Of a DNA stretch of 64,000 nucleotides, positions 1-8,067 are shown piece by piece; positions within the stretch are counted from its first letter, which is position 1; the number at the start of each line of letters is the position of its first letter. The position numbers and the translations under genes were made by a program. This stretch comes from G965222505 sp965222505 (lineage in GTDB: Bacteria > Bacteroidota > Rhodothermia > Rhodothermales > DATKEJ01), in contig OZ244956.1 in assembly GCA_965222505.1 (NCBI GenBank), positions 1,922,001-1,986,000 of the forward strand, written 5' to 3'. The notes beneath the pieces are model-generated. The model had not been told where the DNA came from and did no database searches. It was given only the letters and a program-made list of their open reading frames with translations.

Positions 1-42
1 GTCCGTTGTATACGCTGGAGACCAAGCCCCAACGGACAACCC

Positions 43-1629
43 CTAATGCCGAAAATGCCGTTTTCCAGTAAAGACCATTGCCATGTTGTGTTCATCAGCG
101 GCAGCGATGACTTCTTCATCCCGTACGGAGCCCCCCGGCTGAATGGCGGCAACGGCTCCAACTTCGGCCGCAGCAACCAGTCCATCGGCAAACGGGAAGA
201 ACGCATCCGAGGCGATCACACAACCGGAAAAGTCCAGTTCTGATTTTCGGCCTTTGGCCACGGCTATTTCCGAGGCATCAATACGGCTCATCTGCCCTGC
301 GCCAATACCGAGGGTCGCCTGGTTGCGGGCATACACGATGGCGTTGCTCTTCACGTGCTTCGCCACACGCCAGGCAAAGTCGAGGTCTTTCCACTCTTGC
401 GCCGTCGGCGCTCGGGCTGTGGCGACCTTGTAGGCGGCTTCCGGATCGGCACTACGCAACACGGGATCCCGATCCTGCACCAACAGGCCACCGATGACCG
501 TCCGCACATCGGCGGCCTTGCCTTCGTGGGCGGGTTTGCGCATGCGGATCAGGCGACGGCTCTTTTTCTGCTGAAGAAATTCCAGCACGTCCGGCTCATA
601 GTCCGGCGCGATGATGAGTTCGGTAAAAACCGTGTTTATGGATTCCGCCGTCTCCAAATCCAGAGGCCGGTTCACCACCACGATTCCTCCAAAGGGCGAT
701 TGCCGGTCGGTAGCAAAGGCATTGCGATGGGCTTGCAATAACGTATCGGCTATGGCCACGCCGCAGGGGTTGGTGTGTTTCAGGATGGCGCACGTCGGTC
801 CCGCATTCTGAAATTCATCAATCAGGAAGAGGGCTGCACTCAGGTCGAGCAGGTTATTAAAGGAGAGGTCCTTGCCGTGCAGCTTCTCGAAGTATTCCGC
901 TGGCTGACCGTACAACGCCGCCGTCTGGTGGGGATTTTCGCCGTACCTCAGGGCCTGGGCACGGGGCAGGTGCACATGCAGGGCAGCCGGTTGCGGCGCG
1001 TCATCGGCACGGGTAAAGTATTCGGCAATGGCTGCGTCGTAGGCCGCAGTTTGCCGAAATACAGCATGGGCCAGTCGGCGGCGGGTAGCCATAGACAGGG
1101 CTCCGTTCTGGGCTTCGAGTTCGTCGGCCACACCGTCATAGTCGGCGGGCGAGCTTACCACACTGGTGTAGAAGAAGTTTTTGGCAGCAGCCCGCAGCAT
1201 GGTTGGCCCCCCGATGTCGATATTTTCGACAGCCACGGCATCTGTTACCCCATCACCTGCCGTAGCCTCTCCAAAGGGATAGAGGTTCACCACGACGAGG
1301 TCAATGGGCGAAATGGACTGCGCTTCGAGTTGGGCCATGTCTTCCGGATCATTCCTCCGGGCCAGCAGGCCGGCATGGACACGGGGGTGGAGCGTCTTGA
1401 CCCGCCCATCCAGAAGTTCTGGGAAATTGGTCACTTCGTCGATTTCCATCACCGGAAGCCCGGCTTCCTTGAGGCGGCGGGCGGTGCCACCCGTCGAGAC
1501 CAACGTAATGCCGAGCGCGGCCAGCCGTTGGGCAAACGGTACCAAGCCGGTTTTGTCAAATACGGAAAGCAGCGCCCGACCCACAGGTGCAAGGTCGTCT
1601 GGGGTCGGTAAATCTTTTACATGTATCAT
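43..1629 (-). CDS. purH: Bifunctional AICAR transformylase/IMP cyclohydrolase
   Basis: PurH catalyses the last two steps of de novo IMP synthesis in the cytoplasm: formylation of AICAR, then ring closure. The 528 residues match the usual length. Residues 1-150 form the MGS-like cyclohydrolase domain (STGGT near 45, DGRVKTLHP near 74). The transformylase domain follows, with RYGENPHQ near 229, the catalytic Lys-His pair in KHTNPCG at 284-285, SPFGGIVV, and the typical GKRHFRH end. It lies downstream of purN on the same strand, about 70 bases apart, so the two purine genes are probably cotranscribed. A heptamer inverted repeat sits between them. No purine riboswitch is visible. Confidence 0.97.
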   Translation of the reverse strand: MIHVKDLPTPDDLAPVGRALLSVFDKTGLVPFAQRLAALGITLVSTGGTARRLKEAGLPVMEIDEVTNFPELLDGRVKTLHPRVHAGLLARRNDPEDMAQLEAQSISPIDLVVVNLYPFGEATAGDGVTDAVAVENIDIGGPTMLRAAAKNFFYTSVVSSPADYDGVADELEAQNGALSMATRRRLAHAVFRQTAAYDAAIAEYFTRADDAPQPAALHVHLPRAQALRYGENPHQTAALYGQPAEYFEKLHGKDLSFNNLLDLSAALFLIDEFQNAGPTCAILKHTNPCGVAIADTLLQAHRNAFATDRQSPFGGIVVVNRPLDLETAESINTVFTELIIAPDYEPDVLEFLQQKKSRRLIRMRKPAHEGKAADVRTVIGGLLVQDRDPVLRSADPEAAYKVATARAPTAQEWKDLDFAWRVAKHVKSNAIVYARNQATLGIGAGQMSRIDASEIAVAKGRKSELDFSGCVIASDAFFPFADGLVAAAEVGAVAAIQPGGSVRDEEVIAAADEHNMAMVFTGKRHFRH

Positions 1630-1643
1630 TTTAGAGACGTTCT

Positions 1644-1687
1644 ACGTGCAACGTGCGACGTGGGAGTGAAAAAACGTCGCACGTTAT
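1644..1687. repeat. Heptamer-period inverted array (ACGTGCG word)
   Basis: Three 7-base units, ACGTGCA, ACGTGCG and ACGTGGG (1644-1664), are followed after a short A-rich gap by ACGTCGC and ACGTTAT (1674-1687). The arms AACGTGCGACGT (1650-1661) and ACGTCGCACGTT (1674-1685) are a perfect 12-base inverted repeat with a 12-base loop. It lies between purN and purH. The same ACGTGCG word recurs at 42762 and 52558. Confidence 0.8.
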
Positions 1688-1699
1688 TTAAGGGGGTGC

Positions 1700-2350
1700 T
1701 CATTCATGAATCAAAACGCGTCGGCCGTCGATGGTAATGCGACCCTGGGCAAACAGTTGGAGCGCTTTGGGATACAGTTTATGTTCCTCCTTCAGTACCC
1801 GCACGGCAAGGACCTCCGGCGTATCGTCCTGGTATACCGGCACAACGGCCTGTAAGACAATGGGGCCCGTATCATAGGCTTCATCGACCAGGTGCACCGT
1901 CACGCCAGTGAATCGCACACCGTGCTCGATGACGGCCTGATGCACCCGTTTGCCGTAATACCCGGCCCCACCAAAGGCGGGCAACAAAGCGGGATGAATG
2001 TTGACCATCCGGTGACGAAACACTTCAACCACGGCCGCAGGAACCTTACGGAGGTAGCCTGCCAGGGCAACAAAATTCACGTGATGCCGCGCCAGGGTAG
2101 TCAGAAGCGTATGGGTATAATCGGCCTCATCCCCGAAATCGGAAGGATTGAGCAAGGCCACGGGAATGTCGTGTTTTTCGGCGCGGGCGATGGCGCCGGC
2201 ATGGGGTTTGTTGCACACACACAGGGCCACGGTTGCCTCAAGGGTACCCACCGAAATGGCATCAAGGATGGCCTGCATGTTCGAACCGCCACCGGAGGCG
2301 AAAACAGCCAACCGGAGCGGTGTGCGTAGGGTGAAAGACATGACGGGCAA
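1700..2350 (-). CDS. purN: Phosphoribosylglycinamide formyltransferase (GART)
   Basis: PurN transfers a formyl group from 10-formyl-THF to GAR, the third step of purine synthesis. Up to 216 residues; ATG at 2341 (MSFTLRT) is an equally good start. Visible are the phosphate-binding loop GGGSN near residue 20, the catalytic Asn117 and His119 in NIHPALLP, and Asp160 in YDTGPI. Length and motif order are normal for the family. It lies between ldcA upstream and purH downstream, all on the minus strand. Confidence 0.95.
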   Translation of the reverse strand: MPVMSFTLRTPLRLAVFASGGGSNMQAILDAISVGTLEATVALCVCNKPHAGAIARAEKHDIPVALLNPSDFGDEADYTHTLLTTLARHHVNFVALAGYLRKVPAAVVEVFRHRMVNIHPALLPAFGGAGYYGKRVHQAVIEHGVRFTGVTVHLVDEAYDTGPIVLQAVVPVYQDDTPEVLAVRVLKEEHKLYPKALQLFAQGRITIDGRRVLIHE

Positions 2351-2435
2351 TTTACACGGGCCGTCCGTTAAATGCCGGTGAAACGTGCGGGGCGCGAAAA
2401 TGGGATTTTAATTTTATTGCCGGGTTCCACATGCC

Positions 2436-2482
2436 GTAGGGACATGGCATGCCTGTAGGGACATGGCATGCCATGTCCCTAC
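2436..2482. repeat. REP-like GTAG palindrome with an extra half unit
   Basis: Positions 2455-2482 are a perfect 28-base palindrome that begins GTAGGGACATGGC and ends CCATGTCCCTAC. An 18-base copy of its first half lies directly before it at 2436-2453. The GTAG head followed by a hairpin is the layout of enterobacterial REP elements. Related copies lie at 58428 (near full length) and 27568 (degenerate). The CTA at 2479-2481 is, on the minus strand, the stop codon of ldcA. Confidence 0.8.
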
Positions 2483-3438
2483 AATGGTTGGACGATGGGT
2501 TCCAATGTCGTTAACGTGGCCGATGTTTGGGTGACGGACAAACGTGCATGAATACCGATGGGCATGGCGGATTTGACGGGGAAATGGCCGTAGACGAGAC
2601 CGGTAGCAACGGGGTATGGGAGGTGCTGGGTGTATTCGGCGATAACCTCGTCGTAGGACAGGGTGGGCCGGTCGTTGGGGGTCCAGCCGGTGAACGCGCC
2701 GAAGACCAGGCCGCCCAGTTGGTCCAGGTGTCCGGCCAGTTTGAGTTGGGCCAGGAGGGCATCTACCTTATACGGGGCCTCGCCGACGTCTTCAACAAAC
2801 AAGATGGCTCCTTTAAGCGACGGCAAATACGGCGTGCCCAACAGGTAGGTAACCATTGCCAGGTTGCCACCCAACAGGGTACCCTCAGCCGTGCCTGGCC
2901 GCAGAGGACGCAGGGCCTCGCCGTGCGGACCTGCTATGGTAACCGGAGCCGTTCCTTGTGCCAGATTCCAGAATTGCGCGACACTGGCCGGGTCGGGGTC
3001 GGCCCATTCCACACCCACCATGGGGCCGGACAGACCCACCCAGCCCGCTTTGCGGTGCAGCGCCAATTGCAGCGCCGTGATGTCGCTGTAGCCGACAAGC
3101 AGCTTAGGATACCGTCTAGCAGCACGGTAATCCAGGTGTGGCAAGAGCCGCAGGGTCCCGTATCCGCCCCGAACGCAAAACAGCGCCTGCACATCGGATC
3201 GGCGCAAGGTCGCATTGAAGGCCGCCAATCGCTCGTCATCGGACCCGGCGAGGTAACCGTGGGGCTGCAAGTCGGGCCGAACCCGTTCGACGGCATACCC
3301 CAATGCTTCCAGATGGGCAACCCCTTGATGCAAGCGGGGCATATTGAGGGGCGCACTGGCGGGTGCTACCACAGCGATGCGGTCGCCGGGAAACAAGGGG
3401 TGGGCTTTACGAATGCGAACAGTACGGGACACAGGCAC
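2479..3438 (-). CDS. ldcA: LD-carboxypeptidase, peptidase family S66
   Basis: Cleaves the terminal D-Ala from muropeptide tetrapeptides during peptidoglycan recycling. 319 residues, typical for S66. Visible are the N-terminal PGDRIAVVAPAS segment, the RGGYG loop near 90-94, the nucleophile Ser118 in GYSDITAL, the glutamate region FVEDVGEAPYKVD near 235, and the histidine in YGHFPVK near 285. The stop codon TAG is supplied by the GTAG head of a REP-like palindrome, so the natural C-terminus may have been trimmed or replaced; the domain itself is complete. A TATCTTG promoter word lies 23 bases upstream of the ATG. Confidence 0.92.
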   Translation of the reverse strand: MPVSRTVRIRKAHPLFPGDRIAVVAPASAPLNMPRLHQGVAHLEALGYAVERVRPDLQPHGYLAGSDDERLAAFNATLRRSDVQALFCVRGGYGTLRLLPHLDYRAARRYPKLLVGYSDITALQLALHRKAGWVGLSGPMVGVEWADPDPASVAQFWNLAQGTAPVTIAGPHGEALRPLRPGTAEGTLLGGNLAMVTYLLGTPYLPSLKGAILFVEDVGEAPYKVDALLAQLKLAGHLDQLGGLVFGAFTGWTPNDRPTLSYDEVIAEYTQHLPYPVATGLVYGHFPVKSAMPIGIHARLSVTQTSATLTTLEPIVQPL

Positions 3439-3460
3439 AAGCAGTTAGGGGTTCAATCCT

Positions 3461-3469
3461 CAAGATACG
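3461..3469 (-). promoter_or_regulatory. Promoter -7-like word CGTATCTTG for ldcA
   Basis: The minus strand reads CGTATCTTG, ending 22 bases before the ldcA start. The same word, CGTATMTTG or TATMTTG, stands before yqgE, osmC, the desaturase and other genes in this window. It resembles the Bacteroidota -7 element TANNTTTG. A clear -33 element was not assigned. Confidence 0.5.
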
Positions 3470-3580
3470 GTGCTTCAAGACGGTGTAAAACCCAAGCCCC
3501 TTTGGAACAGGGTTTGAAGACTCCTCGTTTAGCCGAAACACCTGATTTGAAGCCATTTTCTCATCGATCAAGAGACCCTC

Positions 3581-4348
3581 ATGTATACACGTGTCACTCC
3601 CTGGCTCCTGCTAGCCGTTTTTTTGATACCCGTCTGGACCGGCTGTGATTCCGCAGAAGAGACCCCTGCAGACGGTACCGTTGTCCTGACGTTTAAACAT
3701 AGTGTAGCTGGTGATTCTCTGACCTTGAATGCAAGCCGGTACATCAGTCCCACCGGCATTAAATATTCGGTGCTGTTGCTCGAATACATCGTCTCTGACG
3801 TGGTACTCACCCGCGCCGACGGCTCCACGGCCCCCTTGTTGACGGAGCATTACGTCAATGCCTTGAACGAAGAAACCATTGAAGTCACCATCGAAGACGT
3901 ACCCGCCGGTCTGTATACGGGCCTTACCTTTACCCTGGGGCTCAAGCCCGGTCGCAACCAGCCGGACACACTCCCCAACACGCAAGACTTCAACAACATG
4001 GCCTGGCCGGCCCCCCTGGGGGGTGGCTACCACAACATGCGCTTTGAGGGCCGATACACGAACGAGGGCCTGGGGGCCACCTTCGCCATTCATACTGGGC
4101 CAACCAACGGCGCAGACAATTCACTGACCTACTCCCTTCGGTTTTTTGGCCTCACGGCCAACGAGGTCCTTGACCTGGAAGGGAATACAAAGGACATCAG
4201 CCTAACGATGAACCTGGACGAATGGCTCCACAATCCTGAAGTATTTGATTTCCGGGAGTATGAAGGCCCCATCATGCCGGACCAAGCAGCCCAGGACCTC
4301 GTCAAGGCCAACGGCCATAATGTCTTCCAGGCCACTTTATCCAACTGA
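3581..4348 (+). CDS. MbnP-family copper-binding lipoprotein
   Basis: 255 residues with a lipoprotein signal peptide (cleavage before Cys22 in WTGCDS), so probably a periplasmic or outer-membrane-anchored lipoprotein. The body matches the MbnP pattern: a beta-sandwich start (TVVLTFKH), VPAGLYTGLTFTLGLKPGRNQPD near 108-129, then MAWPAPLGGGYHNMRFEG near 140-157. In the characterised family a tryptophan is oxidised to kynurenine by MbnH, which creates a copper site. Trp142 with nearby Met140, His151 and Met153 is the likely equivalent here (inference). The MbnH-like gene starts 51 bases downstream. No methanobactin genes are present, so this is the stand-alone form. Confidence 0.85.
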   Translation: MYTRVTPWLLLAVFLIPVWTGCDSAEETPADGTVVLTFKHSVAGDSLTLNASRYISPTGIKYSVLLLEYIVSDVVLTRADGSTAPLLTEHYVNALNEETIEVTIEDVPAGLYTGLTFTLGLKPGRNQPDTLPNTQDFNNMAWPAPLGGGYHNMRFEGRYTNEGLGATFAIHTGPTNGADNSLTYSLRFFGLTANEVLDLEGNTKDISLTMNLDEWLHNPEVFDFREYEGPIMPDQAAQDLVKANGHNVFQATLSN

Positions 4349-4399
4349 CCCCTCTTTCCTGGTGTGTTAAGGAACGTATTGCGCGTTTAACAGAAAAGA

Positions 4400-5452
4400 A
4401 TGTCAGGTATCATGTTTCGATTTTACATCCTCATACTGCTGTTGGGTATCGGGTGGACAGGATGTGATTCTTCCGCCCCCGCTGACGAAGCCCCCCCCCC
4501 GCCAACACCATACGAACTGGTCCTCCCAGCCCGGTTCCCGGAGATGAACATCCCGGCCAACAACCCGCTTACCGTTGAAGGCGTGGCGCTGGGCCGTCGG
4601 TTGTTTTACGATCCGATCTTCTCCGCAGACGGCACCAAATCCTGCGCCAGTTGCCACCTGCCGAGCACCTCCTTTTCCGATCCGAACCGGGTGAGTGAAG
4701 GCGTCGGCGGAGCCACCGGGACCCGGCAGGCGATGGCACTGATGAACATCGGCTATGTGGATGATCTATTCTGGGACGGCCGTGCCGAGAGCCTGGAGGC
4801 CCAGGCCATCCAACCCGTTCAAAACCCGGTGGAACTTTCTGAGGACTGGGACCATGTGGTCCATAAGCTCCAGCAACACCCGACGTACCCGGATGCCTTT
4901 GAAGCCGCCTTTGGCACCCGCACCATAGCCGACTCCCTGGCGGTCAAGGCCATTGCCCAGTTTGAGCGGACCTTGCTCTCGGGGAATTCCAAATTTGACC
5001 AGGTCAACCGGGGTGAGGCTACATTTACGGAGGCCGAGCAGCGCGGCTTCGACTTGTTCTTTACCGAAAAAGCCGACTGCTTCCATTGCCACGGCACCCT
5101 CCTGTTTACCGACAACCGGTTCCACAACAACGGCCTGGATGCCGCCCCTGCCGATTCAGGCCGGGCCGGTGTGACGCACCATGCGTTTGAAATGGGCCTG
5201 TTCCGAAGCCCTTCCTTACGCAACATCGAATACACAGCCCCTTACATGCATGATGGCCGGTTTACAACCCTGGAAGAAGTGATTCAACACTACAACTTCG
5301 GCGTAAAACGCTCTCCCACCCTGGACCCGCTCATGCAAAACGGCCGGTTCCTCTTCCTCACCGAGGACGATGTGCAAGACCTGATCGCCTTCCTGAAAAC
5401 CCTCTCCGACCCGAAGTTCCTCACCAATCCTGACTTCACCGATCCGTTTTAA
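4400..5452 (+). CDS. MbnH/MauG-like diheme cytochrome c peroxidase
   Basis: 350 residues with a lipoprotein signal (lipobox ending in the Cys of GWTGCDSS), so exported. Two c-type heme sites are visible: CASCH near residue 76 and CFHCH near 227. PLTVEGVALGRRLFYDP precedes the first heme, and RSPSLRNIEYTAPYMHDGRF follows the second, as in the MauG/CcpA family. Adjacency to an MbnP gene points to the MbnH subgroup, which oxidises a tryptophan of MbnP to kynurenine. A plain hydrogen-peroxide reductase is the alternative. Probably cotranscribed with the preceding gene. Confidence 0.88.
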   Translation: MSGIMFRFYILILLLGIGWTGCDSSAPADEAPPPPTPYELVLPARFPEMNIPANNPLTVEGVALGRRLFYDPIFSADGTKSCASCHLPSTSFSDPNRVSEGVGGATGTRQAMALMNIGYVDDLFWDGRAESLEAQAIQPVQNPVELSEDWDHVVHKLQQHPTYPDAFEAAFGTRTIADSLAVKAIAQFERTLLSGNSKFDQVNRGEATFTEAEQRGFDLFFTEKADCFHCHGTLLFTDNRFHNNGLDAAPADSGRAGVTHHAFEMGLFRSPSLRNIEYTAPYMHDGRFTTLEEVIQHYNFGVKRSPTLDPLMQNGRFLFLTEDDVQDLIAFLKTLSDPKFLTNPDFTDPF

Positions 5453-5589
5453 CACAACGCGCACCAGAACGAAAACATCGGAATGGGTAACTGTGGGTTC
5501 ACTTCTCAGTCCTCCAGCTTGGTACAGGCGCACGCTATTTTTAGCTTCGGTGGCGCACAATCATCGGCCCTTTTTGCATCTAAAGGATA

Positions 5590-5803
5590 CCCTATTGCAC
5601 CCCCACTAGAACCAAAGGTCCATACCCAATAGACCCCTGGTTGTGTTCTGCGCCGAACGTTTGGAATGTGAGATTTTACACCCTATGTTAAGCCCAGGAT
5701 GCAACAGTATGGAACTGGAATCGCCTAGCTTTTCCGGTCTCGTACGAAAAACGAAGCGCGTGTGAGAGCCGGTCCTTTCGAGGGTCGGCTCTCTCCTTTT
5801 TTT
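5590..5803 (+). ncRNA. Candidate structured small RNA ending in a terminator
   Basis: A promoter-like CCTATTG at 5590 is followed by a long-range hairpin (5608-5649) in which AGAAC, CCA and GGTC pair in order with GTTCT, TGG and GACC. About 110 bases later comes a strong intrinsic terminator. The terminator lies more than 300 bases past the mbnH-like stop, so it may end an independent transcript. It could instead be a long 3' UTR. No known RNA family was recognised. Confidence 0.35.
5763..5803 (+). terminator. Rho-independent terminator
   Basis: The stem GAGAGCCG (5765-5772) pairs with CGGCTCTC (5786-5793), extended by a CCT/AGG inner pairing. A run of seven T follows directly. The T run is present only on the plus strand, so it ends rightward transcription. 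Confidence 0.85.
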
Positions 5804-5990
5804 GAGATTCGACATACCCCTGTGCAAGCTTACACGAGTAGAGCGCGATGAAACCGCACGTGCGAGCGTGCCAACCCCCGCGACCGCAGGTCGCCAACCC
5901 CTTGCTGCAACGTCTCTAGTGGGGCCTACGGTGTACAGACATAGGGGAGGGCTAACCCTTGATTCGCATTGTCAACTCTTATTCGGCCTT

Positions 5991-7025
5991 TTAGCGGCTT
6001 ACGCGCCCGGAGGCATCGCCGCCCATGAGCTTCTCCACCTCCTCGACCGTTACCAGGTTGGCATCACCGTAGATGGTGTGTTTCAGGCAGGAGGCCGCCA
6101 CGGCGAAGGCCAGGGCCTGCTGGTCGTCTTCGGGATAGGTGAGCAGGCCATAAATCAGGCCGCCCATGAACGAATCGCCGCCGCCAACGCGGTCTACAAT
6201 GTGCGTGATGGGATAGGTCGGGGCCTGGTAAAGCCGTTTGCCATCCCACAAGACACCCGACCATGTGTTATGTGAGGCGCTGATCGAACCCCGCAGCGTA
6301 ATGATCGCTTTGCTGCACCGCGGGAAGCGTTGCATCAACTGCTGACCCACCGATTCATAGGCTGCCGCTTCGACGTGTCCGCTTGTTACGTCCACGCCTT
6401 CGGGATGAATGCCGAAGACCTTCTCGGCATCTTCCTCGTTACCCAAAATCACATCGCAGCCCGCAACCAGCTCGGGCATCACCTCTCCAGGTTGCTTGCC
6501 CCATTTCCAGAGGTTCTTCCGATAGTTGAGGTCCGCTGAGACCGTTACACCCAACCGGTTGGCCACAGCGATCGCCTCACGGCAGGCCAGCGCGGCCCCT
6601 TCGGAGATCGCAGGCGTGATCCCGGTCCAGTGAAACCAACGGGCCGCTTTGAAGATGGCCTCCCAGTCAATCATGCCTGGTTCGATCTCGGCGATGGCCG
6701 AGTGGGCGCGGTCATAGACGACCTTACTGCCCCGACTCACGGCACCGGTCTCACAGAAGTAGATCCCCAGGCGATCCCCACCTCGGAGCACATACTGGGT
6801 ACCGACGCTATGTTTGCGCAGGGCCATCAGGGCGCAGTCGGCGATATCGTTCTGGGGGAGCCGTGTGACGAATTGGACCGGGAGACCGTAGTTGGCCAGT
6901 GAGACGGCCACGTTGGCCTCGCCGCCGCCGTAGAGTGCGTTGAAAGACGTGGCCTGTGAGAAGCGGAGAAATCCCGGCGGCGAGAGCCGAAGCATGATTT
7001 CCCCAAAGGTGACGATGTGATTCAT
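5991..7025 (-). CDS. kdgK: 2-keto-3-deoxygluconate kinase, PfkB family
   Basis: 344 residues. Phosphorylates a sugar or sugar acid, most likely 2-keto-3-deoxygluconate on the way into the Entner-Doudoroff or uronate pathway. Visible are the N-terminal FGEIMLRLSPPG, the sugar-binding YGGGEANVAVSLANYG near 32, the NYRKNLWKWGKQPGE segment typical of KDG kinases, and the PfkB signature with the catalytic Asp in DRVGGGDSFMGG near 285. It stands alone: no aldolase or uronate isomerase is adjacent. Other sugar kinases of the same fold cannot be fully excluded. Confidence 0.85.
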   Translation of the reverse strand: MNHIVTFGEIMLRLSPPGFLRFSQATSFNALYGGGEANVAVSLANYGLPVQFVTRLPQNDIADCALMALRKHSVGTQYVLRGGDRLGIYFCETGAVSRGSKVVYDRAHSAIAEIEPGMIDWEAIFKAARWFHWTGITPAISEGAALACREAIAVANRLGVTVSADLNYRKNLWKWGKQPGEVMPELVAGCDVILGNEEDAEKVFGIHPEGVDVTSGHVEAAAYESVGQQLMQRFPRCSKAIITLRGSISASHNTWSGVLWDGKRLYQAPTYPITHIVDRVGGGDSFMGGLIYGLLTYPEDDQQALAFAVAASCLKHTIYGDANLVTVEEVEKLMGGDASGRVSR

Positions 7026-7279
7026 ATATATCTAGCCCGGTATTAGGGTTCTTTAATAACACGATGCAAGCTTACACGGGTTGCCTGTCTACTACAGGTC
7101 CGTGGTCATTGGTCGTGGCTTCGACAATAGCCTTACAACGGACAACCAGCACGCGCAGGGGTGCTGTGTGCGCATTGCGCCCCCGTGCGTGGTTCGCCGT
7201 GCGTACAACGGCGGGCCTTCTTAGCGGTCAAGAGGGCGCTATGCCGGTAGCCTTGCATAGTGATTTCAAGGAACTGATA

Positions 7280-7966
7280 TTAGTCCGTACCTACGCACAA
7301 TCGGGCGACTGTTGATTCGAAATACCCAGCCCAGGTCTTAGGGGGGGCGACCTGCCAGGCCATTGGCCGGCGCTGGACGGGATGTTCTAGGCCGAGGTGA
7401 TAGCAGTGTAAGGCCAGGTTGCGGCCATCGAAGGTGTGTTGGGCTCCGTAACGTAGATCGCCCAGGATGGAATGGCCGAGCCCGGCCAGTTGGACCCGGA
7501 TTTGGTGGGGCCGTCCGGTCAGCAGTTCTACATTGACCAGGGATAGCCCCTCATGCTGCGCCACGGTCTGCCACCGCAGTTCAGCCCGGCGGGCACCCGA
7601 TGCATCGGGGGATACCCGCTCGACCCGTCGGTTTCGCTTGATCAGATAATCGACCTGCGTACCTTGCCCTTTCAAATACCCTTCCACCAGTGCAAAATAC
7701 CGCTTTTCGGGATGCTGCTCCCTAAACTGTTTGGACAAACGGCCTGCTGCTTTTGAGGTACGGGCCAGTACCATCATGCCCGAGACGGGCCGGTCCAACC
7801 GATGCACCAAACCGACGTAGACGTTCCCCGGTTTGTTGAATCGTTCCTTCAGGTAGGCTTTGGCCTCGGTCACGACATCGGTATCTCCGGTGGCATCTGC
7901 CTGGGCAAGCAAGCCAGCCGGTTTGTTAATGACCAACAGGTGATTATCGAGGTAAAGCACGTGCAT
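7280..7966 (-). CDS. RluA-family pseudouridine synthase
   Basis: 228 residues from ATG at 7966. An open frame extends upstream, but similarity begins at MHVLYLDNHLLVINKPAG. Isomerises uridine to pseudouridine in rRNA or tRNA. The catalytic Asp58 is in GLVHRLDRPVSG; LLTGRPHQIRVQL and HSILGDLRYG follow as in the family. There is no S4 domain, unlike the RluD-type enzyme at 45674, so it is closer to short RluA/TruC-like members. The target base cannot be read from sequence. Confidence 0.88.
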   Translation of the reverse strand: MHVLYLDNHLLVINKPAGLLAQADATGDTDVVTEAKAYLKERFNKPGNVYVGLVHRLDRPVSGMMVLARTSKAAGRLSKQFREQHPEKRYFALVEGYLKGQGTQVDYLIKRNRRVERVSPDASGARRAELRWQTVAQHEGLSLVNVELLTGRPHQIRVQLAGLGHSILGDLRYGAQHTFDGRNLALHCYHLGLEHPVQRRPMAWQVAPPKTWAGYFESTVARLCVGTD

Positions 7967-8005
7967 GCATGAAAATAAGACCGGGGGAGCCTTATCCCAA
8001 TTTGA

Positions 8006-8052
8006 ATTGCGTAAGGGCAACCTCTCATGCCCAGGAATTTCCCTTACGCAAT
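8006..8052. repeat. Inverted repeat, ACGCAAT heptamer family
   Basis: ATTGCGTAAGGG (8006-8017) and CCCTTACGCAAT (8041-8052) form a perfect 12-base inverted repeat around a 23-base spacer. It lies between the diheme peroxidase stop and the pseudouridine synthase start. The arms are followed by a 7-base-periodic continuation (TTACGCA, ATATGAA). The same word appears at 34565-34607. Confidence 0.65.
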
Positions 8053-8067
8053 ATGAAACACGTTTTT

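Larger units (their letters stand above)
5453..5990. other. 538-base gap between mbnH-like gene and kdgK
   Basis: No convincing protein-coding gene. The gap holds the structured candidate RNA and terminator described separately (5590-5803). The remainder (5804-5990) has no recognisable feature apart from a 14-base word TGCAAGCTTACACG (5823-5836), which recurs once at 7065-7078 on the other side of kdgK. Confidence 0.5.

Noticed and set aside
1..37. GTCCGTTG/CAACGGAC inverted repeat after purH as a terminator
   Set aside because: Eight-base stem with a loop over 20 bases and no T run; too weak to call.
775..1611. 278-codon open frame on the plus strand
   Set aside because: It lies entirely antisense to purH, whose protein is unmistakable, and shows no family similarity.
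3446..3520. tRNA-like GGGGTTCAATCCTC segment
   Set aside because: Only a T-arm-like word is present; no acceptor, D or anticodon stems can be drawn.
5823..7078. 14-base direct repeat TGCAAGCTTACACG flanking kdgK
   Set aside because: Several exact 14-mers are expected by chance in 64 kb; no inverted ends or recombinase accompany it.
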